64,000 nucleotides of DNA from Fen-1258 sp947085815. Lineage in GTDB: Bacteria; Bacteroidota; Ignavibacteria; Ignavibacteriales; Melioribacteraceae. Below the pieces are notes generated by a model. That model had not been told where the DNA came from, did not search any database, and saw only the letters and a list, made by a program, of their open reading frames with translations. The stretch spans positions 62,001-126,000 of the forward strand of contig CAMTXU010000007.1 in assembly GCA_947085815.1 (NCBI GenBank). Direction: 5' to 3'. The position numbers and the translations under genes are program-made. This document shows, piece after piece, positions 55,584-64,000 of this stretch (position 1 is the stretch's first letter; each line of letters starts with the position of its first letter).

Positions 55584-56078
55584 TTATTCGAACTTCTTGG
55601 CAGAAGTAAAACTTCCTAAATCATAAATTATATCCTTATTAGGTATCGGCAATCTTTTAATTTGCACATTGGCTATTTTGAAAAATTCTTCCGCGAGTGT
55701 ATCATGAAAATCCGAGAAAATTACAATCTCTTTAATTCCCGCCGTGATTAATGCTTTGGAACAATTAGTGCATGGCATGTTTGTAATGTAAGCTGTTGAA
55801 CCTTTTGTATTAATGCCGTGTGAAGAACATTGTAAAATTGCGTTCATCTCAGCATGAATGGTTCGGATGCAGTGATTGTCTACGATCAAACATCCATCCT
55901 CTTCGCAATGTTTGTCCCCCGGAATCGATCCGTTATAACCTGTAGAAAGTATTTGCTTGTCTTTGACAAGCACACATCCGCAATGCATACGGGGACAGGT
56001 TGCACGTTCGGAAACAAGCATTGCCACTTTTAGAAAATATTCATCCCATGACGGGCGTACCGAACCCTTTGAGCCCAT
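55584..56078 (-). CDS. Deoxycytidylate deaminase (ComEB type)
   Basis: The 164-residue protein is a zinc cytidine deaminase-fold enzyme with HAEMNAI near residue 75 and the second zinc motif PCTNCSKAL near 101. The N-terminal part WDEYFLKVAMLVSERATCPRMHCGCVLVK and NGSIPGDKHCEEDGC fit dCMP deaminases, which give dUMP for thymidylate synthesis. Extra cysteines in the first half match the ComEB group. Confidence 0.9.
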   Translation of the reverse strand: MGSKGSVRPSWDEYFLKVAMLVSERATCPRMHCGCVLVKDKQILSTGYNGSIPGDKHCEEDGCLIVDNHCIRTIHAEMNAILQCSSHGINTKGSTAYITNMPCTNCSKALITAGIKEIVIFSDFHDTLAEEFFKIANVQIKRLPIPNKDIIYDLGSFTSAKKFE

Positions 56079-56366
56079 TAGTTACCTATAATTTTAACTT
56101 CTAAAACCAAATTACGAAATATTTTCTATGGAAGTCTCTTAAGCGAAGGAAGAAAATTTTTTACAAGATTCTCTGCTCATTCGTCCGAATGCACATTTCA
56201 GTTGTCGGGAATGTTCAACTGTCAAATGAATAGTAAAAAAAATAAGGGGACTTCTAAAAACTATAGTTCTTAAAAATTTCACACCAAGAATAGAAAACGC
56301 AAAGAGCGCCAAGAAAATTGTAGTTATTATGGCTTAGCCCTGCCTATGACAGAAGTACCCTAAAGT

Positions 56367-56402
56367 AAAAAAACTGCTATGGTTGAGGGCAAACCATAGC
56401 AG
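56367..56402 (-). terminator. Intrinsic terminator on the minus strand
   Basis: Perfect eleven-base arms CTGCTATGGTT (56374-56384) and AACCATAGCAG (56392-56402) around a seven-base loop; on the minus strand seven thymines follow the stem. It lies about 230 bases beyond the histidine kinase stop, so either that transcript has a long tail or a small RNA ends here. Confidence 0.8.
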
Positions 56403-56429
56403 CGCGACATCAAATAAGGAGGGTGCTTA

Positions 56430-56504
56430 TTGAGTATCGATCATAGTTTATCAACAATTATACCACAGAATGTTATTAAGTTGATTACAAAAGAGTGGAA
56501 CTGA
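56430..56504 (+). CDS. Possible 24-residue peptide, weak
   Basis: A TTG at 56430 is preceded by a very good ribosome site (AAGGAGGG at 56416-56423, six bases of spacing) and reads 24 codons (MSIDHSLSTIIPQNVIKLI and so on) to a TGA. No family is recognised. The strong ribosome site is the only reason to list it. Confidence 0.2.
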   Translation: MSIDHSLSTIIPQNVIKLITKEWN

Positions 56505-56629
56505 TTGATTGGGGTGGCACAAGAAAGTAATATTTTGAGCTATAAATAAACTTTTAACAAAAAAAAATATATTCTCATATTATGAAATGTTTAGTCTTTT
56601 CGAAGAGCGGTAAATATCGGGCTGAAACT

Positions 56630-57841
56630 TCAGGTAATTTTTTCTGATTTTTTCAGTACTATCTTGAACGTAGTCCCCTCATTTAATGCAGAGTGCTTAA
56701 CAAAAATTTTGCCCTTATGATAATCTTCAATTATTCGTTTCGAGAGGCTTAGCCCTAAGCCCCAGCCGCGCCTTTTAGTGCTATATCCCGGGCGAAAAAT
56801 ATCCTTTTTCCTATTGATCTCAATCCCCTTGCCGTTATCCGAAATTTCAATTTCGATATTATCTCCATTCTCATTAATGTTAAAATTAATCTTTCCATTC
56901 ATAGTTTCTGTTTCTATAGCGTCTAGAGCATTCTTAATTAAATTTTCTATTACCCATTCAAATAATTCACTGTTCATATTCGCTTTTAAATCTTTGTTCC
57001 CCTCAAGATTAATCAAAACATTTTTGCCAAGTTGCGGAAGACGTCTCTGGAAATAATTTGAAACACGCTCTATGGTTACATAGGGAGAGTCGCCTATTAA
57101 TTCCGGCTTGGATCCGATTTTAGAAAATCGTTTAGTAATTTTATTGAGGCGGGTTAAGTCGCTGTTAATCTCATCGGATATATCTAAGACTTTATCTTGA
57201 TTATTGTAATTCAATTTCAACATTTCGTTCCACCCCATCAAGCTTGAAATAGGCGTGCCAAGCTGATGAGCCGTTTCCTTCGACATTCCAACCCAGATAT
57301 TACTCTGTTCACTTTTTTTTATATAACTGAAGCTTGAATAAGCAATGATAATAAATAACAGCGCAAAAATAATTTGAAGGAATGGGTAATATCTAAGTCT
57401 CTGAACTAATTCGGAATCGCCGTAATAAATTTTTTGAATAACTTTTCCTTTCGGAGATTTTATTTCGATTGGCGCATGTTGTTCTGAGAGTAATTTTTTC
57501 TTCTGTTCAAAAAATATTTTAAGCTCTTCGCCTTTTAATTTATTTTCATATGAGATGTTTTTGGTTGATGTAATATTGCCTTTGTAATCCGTGAGTATGA
57601 GTGGAAAATCAATTCTTTGAATTATGTTCTGAAATATGAAGGTAAAATCTGAAGTTGGAGATTCTGTATTCGCCACATCTTCAAGACCGCTGGCATAGAG
57701 TTTAACAATTTCTTTTTCTCTTTCTTGAAGTCTGCCCACAAGGTTTTGAGTATAATAGAGTGTACCGAACGCTATTGCAGCACCAATAACTAATAAACCC
57801 AATTTCAAATTGAGCGATGCTGGTCCACCGGACATTTTCAT
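56630..57841 (-). CDS. Membrane sensor histidine kinase
   Basis: The 403-residue protein has two membrane spans (about 13-32 and 155-175) around an outer sensing domain, then the dimerisation and phospho-acceptor region MSKETAHQLGTPISSLMGW (histidine near residue 197) and the ATPase domain with NLIKNALDAIE (N box), ISDNGKGIE (G1), and GWGLGLSLSKRIIEDY (G2). No response regulator is next to it, so it is an orphan in this window. ATG at 57841 is supported by GGAGA six bases upstream; a TTG at 57868 is less likely. Confidence 0.9.
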   Translation of the reverse strand: MKMSGGPASLNLKLGLLVIGAAIAFGTLYYTQNLVGRLQEREKEIVKLYASGLEDVANTESPTSDFTFIFQNIIQRIDFPLILTDYKGNITSTKNISYENKLKGEELKIFFEQKKKLLSEQHAPIEIKSPKGKVIQKIYYGDSELVQRLRYYPFLQIIFALLFIIIAYSSFSYIKKSEQSNIWVGMSKETAHQLGTPISSLMGWNEMLKLNYNNQDKVLDISDEINSDLTRLNKITKRFSKIGSKPELIGDSPYVTIERVSNYFQRRLPQLGKNVLINLEGNKDLKANMNSELFEWVIENLIKNALDAIETETMNGKINFNINENGDNIEIEISDNGKGIEINRKKDIFRPGYSTKRRGWGLGLSLSKRIIEDYHKGKIFVKHSALNEGTTFKIVLKKSEKIT

Positions 57842-57924
57842 GTTTGTCTCCAAATCAAAAAATAGCAAATGAAATTTACGAAACAGTTTATCCTAAATTA
57901 AAAAAAGAAAGGGTAAAAAGGATT

Positions 57925-59193
57925 CTATAATTCTATTGTTTGTCTGCGATTTGGTCCAACCGAAATCATACCGATTTCAAATCCGCTTTGCTGAGAAATA
58001 AATTGAAGATAATCTTTTGCCTCATTAGGCAATTGATCAAATTCAGTACAGTGGGTAATTTCAGTTTTCCAGCCGGGTAGTGTTTCATAGATAGGAATAA
58101 CTTGTTTCATCTGGTTTTCATTTGTCGGGAAGGATTTCAATCGCTTTCCGTTAATTTCATAAGCGACACAAACTTTTATTTGATCGAAATGACTTAAGAC
58201 ATCAAGCTTAGTAATTGCTACTCTTTGAATTCCATTAATCATTCGAGAATAATTTGATAGAAATGCGTCGTACCAGCCGCACCTTCTGGGTCTGCCGGTA
58301 GTAGCTCCAAATTCAGCGCCTACTCTTCTTAAATCTTCTCCATCCTTATCCAGGAGTTCAGTTGGAAACGGACCTAAACCAACTCGCGTTGTGTATGCTT
58401 TAACGATTCCAATAACAGAGGTAATTTTTGTCGGTGGGATACCAGATCCGGTGCATGCACCACCAGAAGTAGGATTAGATGAAGTAACAAAAGGATAAGT
58501 GCCGAAATCTACATCTAATAATGCGCCCTGCGCACCTTCCAATAATATTGATTTGCCCTCATCAAGAGCGGAATTTAGATAGAGAGCAGAGTCGGTAATA
58601 TATTGATCTATCGCATCGTCGAATTCAAGATATTCTTTTATGATTTCATCAACATCAAGCTCCTTTTGATCGAAAATTTTCTTAATAAAATTATTTTTTT
58701 CTTCGAGGTTGAGTTTTATTTTTTCTTCAAGATTTTTTTTATCCAACAAGTCAACAATCTTAATTCCCTTACGAGCGTATTTATCAATATAGCAGGGACC
58801 AATTCCACGTCCGGTGGTTCCAATTTTTGAGGCACCGCTTTCATTTAGAGAATCTAAAAATTTATGATAAGGCATAATAAGGTGAGCGTTATGACTGATT
58901 AACAGTCTTCCTTTAATAGTAATTCCCATTCCTTCTAATAAAGAAATTTCTTCAAGGAGCGCCTTCGGATCAATAACAACTCCGTTGCCAATAACACACA
59001 TTACATTTTCTCTTAAAATACCCGAGGGGATAAGATGGAGAATGAATTTCTTATCGCCGATTTCAACAGTATGACCGGCATTAGCCCCGCCTTGATATCG
59101 AACAACAATATCAAATCGTTCACTTAAGATATCAACAATTTTTCCTTTGCCTTCGTCACCCCATTGGCTTCCGACAATTATAGTTACACTCAT
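57925..59193 (-). CDS. purA: Adenylosuccinate synthetase
   Basis: Joins IMP and aspartate with GTP, the first step towards AMP. The 422-residue protein has the P-loop WGDEGKGKIVD at residues 11-21, the catalytic HTVEIG area, TTGRGIGPCYIDKYARKG near residue 128 and GATTGRPRRCGWYD near 300. The length is typical. A GAGG ribosome site precedes its ATG. Confidence 0.97.
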   Translation of the reverse strand: MSVTIIVGSQWGDEGKGKIVDILSERFDIVVRYQGGANAGHTVEIGDKKFILHLIPSGILRENVMCVIGNGVVIDPKALLEEISLLEGMGITIKGRLLISHNAHLIMPYHKFLDSLNESGASKIGTTGRGIGPCYIDKYARKGIKIVDLLDKKNLEEKIKLNLEEKNNFIKKIFDQKELDVDEIIKEYLEFDDAIDQYITDSALYLNSALDEGKSILLEGAQGALLDVDFGTYPFVTSSNPTSGGACTGSGIPPTKITSVIGIVKAYTTRVGLGPFPTELLDKDGEDLRRVGAEFGATTGRPRRCGWYDAFLSNYSRMINGIQRVAITKLDVLSHFDQIKVCVAYEINGKRLKSFPTNENQMKQVIPIYETLPGWKTEITHCTEFDQLPNEAKDYLQFISQQSGFEIGMISVGPNRRQTIEL

Positions 59194-59221
59194 TTAGACC
59201 TCGGATAAAATGCAGGTGGGT

Positions 59222-59249
59222 AAAAACTCCGGCAAGATTCTGCCGGAGT
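59222..59249 (-). terminator. Intrinsic terminator after the STAS gene, same core as the CCGGCA hairpins
   Basis: Nine-base arms ACTCCGGCA (59226-59234) and TGCCGGAGT (59241-59249) with a six-base loop; on the minus strand the stem is followed by TTTTT. It lies 11 bases past the STAS stop, so this copy probably acts as a terminator. Confidence 0.85.
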
Positions 59250-59260
59250 AAATAAAGGTA

Positions 59261-59599
59261 CTATCTAAAACTCTCTACAGCTTCTTCCACCGATGTGAAA
59301 TGCTCAAAAATTGTGATCAGTTTAGTAATCACAAGAAGACTCTCAATTTTTTCGGTTGCGTTTGTAAGTTTCATTGTGCCGCCGCCATTCTTTACAGTTG
59401 TATATCCGCTTATTAACATTCCAAGACCGGAACTATTCATAAATTTTGTCTCGGCTAGATCAATAATGACGTTTTTCTTATTTTCTTCAAGTAGTTTATG
59501 AAGTAAATCGCTAAACTCCTGGGCTTCCGGTCCACCCATAACATTTCCTTTAAGTTCAATTACTACTGCTCCGTATTTCTCGACATGCTTAACCTTCAT
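59261..59599 (-). CDS. STAS-domain anti-sigma factor antagonist
   Basis: The 112-residue single-domain protein resembles SpoIIAA/RsbV (VIELKGNVMGG, VIIDLAETKFMNSSGLGML). The motif is NSSG instead of DSSG, with serines 56 and 57 as possible phosphorylation sites. A strong GAGGAGG ribosome site precedes its ATG. It is divergent from the ECF sigma gene 233 bases away and near a PP2C phosphatase, which suggests one signalling module. Confidence 0.88.
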   Translation of the reverse strand: MKVKHVEKYGAVVIELKGNVMGGPEAQEFSDLLHKLLEENKKNVIIDLAETKFMNSSGLGMLISGYTTVKNGGGTMKLTNATEKIESLLVITKLITIFEHFTSVEEAVESFR

Positions 59600-59832
59600 A
59601 GTTCCTCCTCAAAATTAATTTAAAGTTAGTTATCAATTTCTTCTAATTCAATGCTGTTTGAAAATAAAAATTGAAGAATGGATATAATTACTCACAAATA
59701 TTTATATTGGCGACTAAATTATTGAATAGACCAGTAAAAAGAAAGTTTTTTTAGCTGCCTTAGCTTTGTTATTGGTCTCAGATTAATCATTATTTTTTAA
59801 GGAACATTAAAAAGTTATTCTCGTCTAAGAGC
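59600..59832. other. Divergent intergenic region between the STAS and sigma genes
   Basis: This 233-base AT-rich gap must hold promoters for both directions. A TTTG near 59767 followed about 20 bases later by an AT-rich TTATTTTTT fits the Bacteroidota-type promoter loosely; no site is firm. Confidence 0.3.
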
Positions 59833-60435
59833 ATGGAATTAGGAAAAGACCAAGATCAGTTTGATATTAAAGAGTCGAAGGGAGAGAGAGAGGAAGATTT
59901 TATTCTAATTCGTTCTTTCATAAAAGGAGAGGAATCTACTTTTAGAACACTCGTGTATAAGCATAAGGATAAAGTAAGAAATCTTGTGTTTCTTACACTC
60001 GGTGATACAGAGTTTGTGGATGATATATCGCAGGATGTCTTTATCAGTGTCTACCATAAATTAAATGAATTCCGTTTTGAATCGAAGTTTACAACCTGGC
60101 TCTATAGAATAACTGTTAATAAATGCAGGGATTATTTAAGAAAAAAAAGAGTCAGGAGTATATTTGTTCCTATCAAGGATTCCGACCGCGAATATGGGAC
60201 CGGACCTTTTTCGGAAGATGTAGATATTCCCCAGCTGGTTAGAAATGCTATAGCTAAATTACCAGAGAAATTGAGATTCCCCCTGGTGTTAAGAGATATT
60301 GAAGGATTAAGTTATAAAGAGATAGCAGATCAGCTTGAAACTGAAGTTGGGACGATTAAATCAAGAATTTTCCGTGCACGTGAAAGCTTAAAAATAATTC
60401 TTGAACCGTATCAAAAAGAATTAAAAGCATATTAG
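59833..60435 (+). CDS. ECF-type RNA polymerase sigma factor
   Basis: The 200-residue protein has sigma region 2 (FRTLVYKHKDKVRNLVFLTL, FVDDISQDVFISVY, FTTWLYRITVNKCRDYLRKKR) and region 4 (LPEKLRFPLVLRDIEGLSYKEIADQLETEVGTIKSRIFRARE). It is a different protein from the ECF factor at 4.8 kb. The stop is one base before the ATG of a membrane protein that may control it. Confidence 0.92.
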   Translation: MELGKDQDQFDIKESKGEREEDFILIRSFIKGEESTFRTLVYKHKDKVRNLVFLTLGDTEFVDDISQDVFISVYHKLNEFRFESKFTTWLYRITVNKCRDYLRKKRVRSIFVPIKDSDREYGTGPFSEDVDIPQLVRNAIAKLPEKLRFPLVLRDIEGLSYKEIADQLETEVGTIKSRIFRARESLKIILEPYQKELKAY

Positions 60436-60436
60436 C

Positions 60437-61714
60437 ATGATGGAGCAATCGAAAAAAAAATTTTTTGGTTTTGAAAAAGTCAGAAAATATTTCCCCTTTA
60501 TTCTTTTGGTATTCCTCACTATTTCTCTCATGTTCTTCTTTAAGCATAATAAAAAGGGGATAGGTAAAATTATTGAAGATGGAAAAAATAATCTTCTCTC
60601 TTTTTACGCCGAGAATTTAAAACCTCTGCTGTACCAAACAGAAATTTCAGATGAGGATGTTTTCAACCTTGCGTTGTATAATACTCTGCCCTTGGATAAA
60701 GGCAGAAACAAAATACTCGAAATATCCGGTAATCAATCGGGCACTAATACCTTTGTAATCAAAACTACCAGCTATAACCCAAATACAAAGAATTACAATA
60801 CATTCATAAAATATATGCAGATGACCGAAGCTGAAAAAGGAAAAGTTGATTCGATACTCAATGCATATAAAAAAGAAATATATTCTTCGATTTTTGTTAA
60901 CGAAAAAAATACATACGCCCTTAATCCTAATTTGGGGGAAATTCAACAGGCGGTCTTGGCAGATATTGTAACCTTTGCACAAAAAGTTAATAAGTCGAAA
61001 TCGAGAGAGTTATTTGCAGAGCATTTTGATTATAATGATAAAAATGATCTGGCAAATATTATTTTGTCAGCTAAAAAAATTTCTCAAAATGAATATATCT
61101 TAATCACGCCTGATACTGTTGCTCGATCTTACTTTCAATGGGATCAAGAAAAATTTAATAAGCATCTTAATGATATTGAAAGGAAGGAAATTGAGATTGA
61201 TCCTTCTGTGCTCAATTTGAATATACAGTTTCAAGGTACGAACGTAAAACAGATTGGTAAAAAGATGCCATTGCCAAACGACATCACTTTTAATACCGAT
61301 TCAAATAGTTTCAAAATTGTAATTCCAGTTGAATCAATGTATTTGCCAAAATCGATTCAGGAAAAAGTCCGAATTAAACTAAACGAAGCGGCGGATAAAA
61401 TGAGAAATATACACATCAAATTTAGGGAAGGCAGAAACTCCGGGAAAAAATCAACTATGGCATTTAATTCTGAATCACAGGAAATGATTATTAATCCATA
61501 TGAAATTGTAAACCAAACTATGGAGATGCTCTCAAAATCCGGTTTGCGAGATTTGGAAAAAATTGGTTTACAAATGGATTCATTATCAAGGAAATTCAAT
61601 CCAAATTTGAATGACTCGTCTAAGAAAAAGATAGAAAATGAGATGCTCAAAGCGGCTAAGGACTTTAAGAAAAAGAGAAACAGAATTAAAGTTGATTCGG
61701 TAAAAATTGAGTGA
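60437..61714 (+). CDS. Unknown one-span membrane protein, probable partner of the sigma factor
   Basis: The 425-residue protein has a short basic cytoplasmic start, a membrane segment at about 19-36 and a long outer part with no recognised domain. It is rich in Lys, Asn, Glu and Ile, with charged helical stretches (KIRLNEAADKMRNIHIKF-like region near 310 and a basic end). No zinc finger, kinase or HATPase motif was seen. Position directly after an ECF sigma gene suggests an anti-sigma or sensor role, but this is inference only. The family could not be named. Confidence 0.5.
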   Translation: MMEQSKKKFFGFEKVRKYFPFILLVFLTISLMFFFKHNKKGIGKIIEDGKNNLLSFYAENLKPLLYQTEISDEDVFNLALYNTLPLDKGRNKILEISGNQSGTNTFVIKTTSYNPNTKNYNTFIKYMQMTEAEKGKVDSILNAYKKEIYSSIFVNEKNTYALNPNLGEIQQAVLADIVTFAQKVNKSKSRELFAEHFDYNDKNDLANIILSAKKISQNEYILITPDTVARSYFQWDQEKFNKHLNDIERKEIEIDPSVLNLNIQFQGTNVKQIGKKMPLPNDITFNTDSNSFKIVIPVESMYLPKSIQEKVRIKLNEAADKMRNIHIKFREGRNSGKKSTMAFNSESQEMIINPYEIVNQTMEMLSKSGLRDLEKIGLQMDSLSRKFNPNLNDSSKKKIENEMLKAAKDFKKKRNRIKVDSVKIE

Positions 61715-61790
61715 TCATAATTAACATTTTTCCTTTCGAAAAGGATATCATTTATAGATAATATGCCAAATAAAATTGTAAACGAACAAT

Positions 61791-63848
61791 ATGCGTGATA
61801 GAATGAAAATATTACAAAATTCCCGTGGACTCGAAAATGCTATACTCGTTTCCATCATTCTTTTTTTGTTCAACCTTTTGTTTCCACAACACGATTCAAC
61901 AGTACTTTTTATTTGCAGTGAGCTGCTTGTATTTCTAACCGTTTACTTCTCATATAATTATATCTATCGATTTTTAAATTCAAAACTGGATTCCCCCTTT
62001 TCATTAGTACTGAATGCCGGAATTCTTGCAGCGCTGATATTTTTTATAGTATCTGTTGTTAAGGCTTTATTAGGCGCACCGGAAAGCGGCAAAGATGTGG
62101 GATTTTTTAATTCATTATTCTCAGTTCTGCTTACTTTCGTTTTCATAGGAGCGATCGTATATATATTTTCAACATTTCGTGAATTGTTCTACTTGCGTCA
62201 GAAAAAAGATCCAGGCACTTACTTCAATACTATGCTGGTCTTCTTTACCTTGAGCTATTTCTCGAATATTCTACTCAAATTTGATCCAACTTTCGACTAT
62301 CCTAAAGAAGCATTTACCGTTGTAACAACTGTATTAATTTTTCTTAACTCTCTACGCGTAGCATGGATTGCATTTTTAACAAAGAAACAGAAATATTATT
62401 TATTAATCATTTCAATTGTCCTTTCGATTCTTTTTGGCATGAATTACGCAATTGTTAGTGATATTGAAAACAATATTGTGAGTCGATTACTCTATGCCTT
62501 CTCGCCCGGACTTCATACGTTTATAAATTTATTAATGATTTACGGCACCATAAACTTTGGTGTAATATTTTTCACAACTCTATTCCATTTACCTACAGCT
62601 GAGGCTTTTGACCATAAAGTTGAAGAGGTCTCTTCCTTAATGGATTTGACAAAATTGATTACACAGGTCTTCGACTTCAAAGAACTTGCCGAAACAATTA
62701 CATCATCGACTACAAAAATATGTAACACTGATTCAGCATGGTTAGTTACAAAAGTAGATAACGAGATTGAACTCAATTCGGTCAATAATATTGGATACGT
62801 TGAAGCGGATAAGATTACCAAAGTGATTCTTGAAGAAGAGGATTCTGAAATTGTGGGTGTTACTACCATACATCCGGAGACTATTAGAATAGCGATTAAG
62901 GACGATGTACAAACTTTCAACTTCAAATCGATTGCCGTGGCACCTCTCAAAGTTCATAATAATATTAACGGATACCTGTTTACCGCCCGTCAGAATGATT
63001 CCACTTTCAATACAGATGAGATAAAATCTATTGGGGCGTTCGCAGATTTTGCTTCTGTTGCTTTGGAAAATGCAAGACTAATTAAGAAGTCGATCGAAAA
63101 GGAACGACTCGAAAAAGAGTTCGATGTAGCACGCGACATTCAGAGAAAAATTCTACCAACAATAATTCCAACTTCCAGTCAGCTGGATATCTCCGCTCTT
63201 TTTGTTCCAGCTTTTGAAGTCGGGGGCGATTATTACGATTTTTTTGAACTGGATAATGAAAGATTAGGATTTGTCGTGGCTGATGTTTCGGGTAAAGGAA
63301 TTAGCGCAGCATTTATAATGGCTGAGGTAAAAGGAATTTTTGAGTCGTTATCAAAATTAATTTTTGATCCGCGAGAACTTCTAATAAATGTGAATAATAT
63401 TCTTAAAAGCAGTTTGGATAAGAAAAATTTTGTTACCGCCGTTTACGGAATTATCAACAAGAGGAGAGGAATTCTTAATTTTGCCAGGGCGGGTCATACA
63501 CCGATTCACATCTGCAGCGGAGGAAAAATCGAAAGGTTGCAGCCTGCGGGAATCGGTCTAGGACTTGATTACACAACCGGGTTTGCGGCATCCCTAAAAG
63601 CAATGGAAATTCAACTAAAGAATAATGATATTGTAATTTGTTATTCGGATGGTATTCCGGAAGCAAAAAACAATATGGAAGAGGATTTTGGATATGACAA
63701 ATTTGATAATTCAATTCTGACAAGTTACAATTTGGATTTGGAACTGATATCGAAAAACATCATGAAAGAGTTAACTGTATTTTCAAAAAATCATTCTCAA
63801 CATGATGATATTACTTTAGTGATTTTTAAGTGGAATGAAAATAAATAA
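61791..63848 (+). CDS. Membrane GAF-PP2C (SpoIIE-type) protein phosphatase
   Basis: The 685-residue protein has about eight membrane spans in the first 270 residues, a GAF domain at about 285-440 and a C-terminal PP2C/SpoIIE phosphatase at about 445-685. The phosphatase shows VARDIQRKILP, VGGDYYDFFEL with metal-binding aspartates, VADVSGKGISAAF, ARAGHTPI and HDDITLVIFKW. Such enzymes remove phosphate from STAS anti-anti-sigma factors. STAS genes lie on both sides (59.3 kb and 18 bases after it), so they are the likely substrates. Confidence 0.93.
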   Translation: MRDRMKILQNSRGLENAILVSIILFLFNLLFPQHDSTVLFICSELLVFLTVYFSYNYIYRFLNSKLDSPFSLVLNAGILAALIFFIVSVVKALLGAPESGKDVGFFNSLFSVLLTFVFIGAIVYIFSTFRELFYLRQKKDPGTYFNTMLVFFTLSYFSNILLKFDPTFDYPKEAFTVVTTVLIFLNSLRVAWIAFLTKKQKYYLLIISIVLSILFGMNYAIVSDIENNIVSRLLYAFSPGLHTFINLLMIYGTINFGVIFFTTLFHLPTAEAFDHKVEEVSSLMDLTKLITQVFDFKELAETITSSTTKICNTDSAWLVTKVDNEIELNSVNNIGYVEADKITKVILEEEDSEIVGVTTIHPETIRIAIKDDVQTFNFKSIAVAPLKVHNNINGYLFTARQNDSTFNTDEIKSIGAFADFASVALENARLIKKSIEKERLEKEFDVARDIQRKILPTIIPTSSQLDISALFVPAFEVGGDYYDFFELDNERLGFVVADVSGKGISAAFIMAEVKGIFESLSKLIFDPRELLINVNNILKSSLDKKNFVTAVYGIINKRRGILNFARAGHTPIHICSGGKIERLQPAGIGLGLDYTTGFAASLKAMEIQLKNNDIVICYSDGIPEAKNNMEEDFGYDKFDNSILTSYNLDLELISKNIMKELTVFSKNHSQHDDITLVIFKWNENK

Positions 63849-63866
63849 TAAATCAGGAGAGATTTA

Positions 63867-64000
63867 ATGGCGGATTTCAATGTCAACTTACGAGGAGTCG
63901 GTACCGTAAGTGTAATTGATGTAAGAGGGTATTTAGATGCCCATACCGCACCGGAGCTCGAAAACGTCTTCAACAAATTGCTAGATAACCAGCAATTCCG
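63867..64000 (+). CDS. STAS-domain protein, 3' end outside the window
   Basis: An AGGAGA site (63855-63860) six bases before the ATG begins a protein that reads MADFNVNLRGVGTVSVIDVRGYLDAHTAPELENV, the first strands and helix of a STAS anti-anti-sigma domain. The window ends after 44 codons, so the phosphorylation motif is not seen. It directly follows the phosphatase gene and is probably its substrate. Confidence 0.82.
   Translation, partial: MADFNVNLRGVGTVSVIDVRGYLDAHTAPELENVFNKLLDNQQF

Larger units (their letters stand above)
56079..56629. other. 551 bases without an established gene
   Basis: The gap lies between the deaminase start and the histidine kinase stop, both on the minus strand. 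It holds a terminator-like hairpin (56367-56402), a possible 24-residue frame on the plus strand (56430-56504), the small palindrome AACTATAGTT (about 56259-56268), and a stretch 'AACGCAAAGAGCGCCAAGAAA' like common dispersed repeat remnants. No larger gene was seen. Confidence 0.55.

Noticed and set aside
1..64000. tRNA, rRNA or riboswitch genes
   Set aside because: Reading the intergenic gaps showed no cloverleaf, TTCGAATCC-like arm, rRNA landmark or known riboswitch core; a covariance-model scan would be needed to exclude weak cases.

Overview
The window looks like a chromosomal segment of a Gram-negative bacterium of the Ignavibacteria/Bacteroidota-Chlorobi group (inference). Supporting signs are low G+C, a secreted kelch protein ending in a type IX secretion sorting domain of the 'YPNPFNPTTEI' kind, lipid A genes (lpxB, lpxK), a LolA homologue, frequent TTG starts, and single-copy housekeeping genes packed into short operons. 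No rRNA, tRNA, CRISPR array, insertion sequence or prophage was recognised.

Left part (1-20.7 kb, plus strand): the 3' end of a lolA-like gene, a lipid flippase-like protein, a beta-barrel protein, uppP, a lipoprotein cyclophilin, holA, an ECF sigma factor with a membrane partner, rpmE with a clear terminator, rsmB, a RodZ-like protein, ligA, a GT9-like protein, a STAS protein, a HAD phosphatase, a PgpH-type HD phosphodiesterase, xerD, a lipoprotein with a propeller-like part, an MsbA-type ABC exporter, a family 2 glycosyltransferase and nadK.

A looser stretch (20.7-23.75 kb) holds a monothiol thioredoxin-like protein, 650 bases without a recognisable gene, a kelch/T9SS gene whose signal peptide is in another frame, and an island of palindromes.

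Middle part (23.75-49.0 kb, minus strand): a four-gene unit of two ATP-grasp ligases, a GNAT acetyltransferase and lysine 2,3-aminomutase, the best candidate for an undescribed pathway. Then come recG, gpsA-plsY, ispD-queA, ppdK, an lpxK/acyltransferase/lpxB/methyltransferase cluster, a HAD phosphatase with smc, a membrane-fused glycosidase-like protein lacking the usual Asn-Glu, tpiA, a NifU-like protein and an Mrp-type ATPase.

Right part (49.2-64 kb): an iron-uptake locus with a membrane-anchored DtxR-like protein carrying two FeoA domains and a FeoB split into G-protein and permease genes; a beta-barrel pseudogene with three in-frame stops; ppk1, dCMP deaminase, a histidine kinase and purA. 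The end holds a signalling cluster: STAS protein, ECF sigma factor with an unknown membrane protein, a membrane GAF-PP2C phosphatase, and another STAS gene running off the window.
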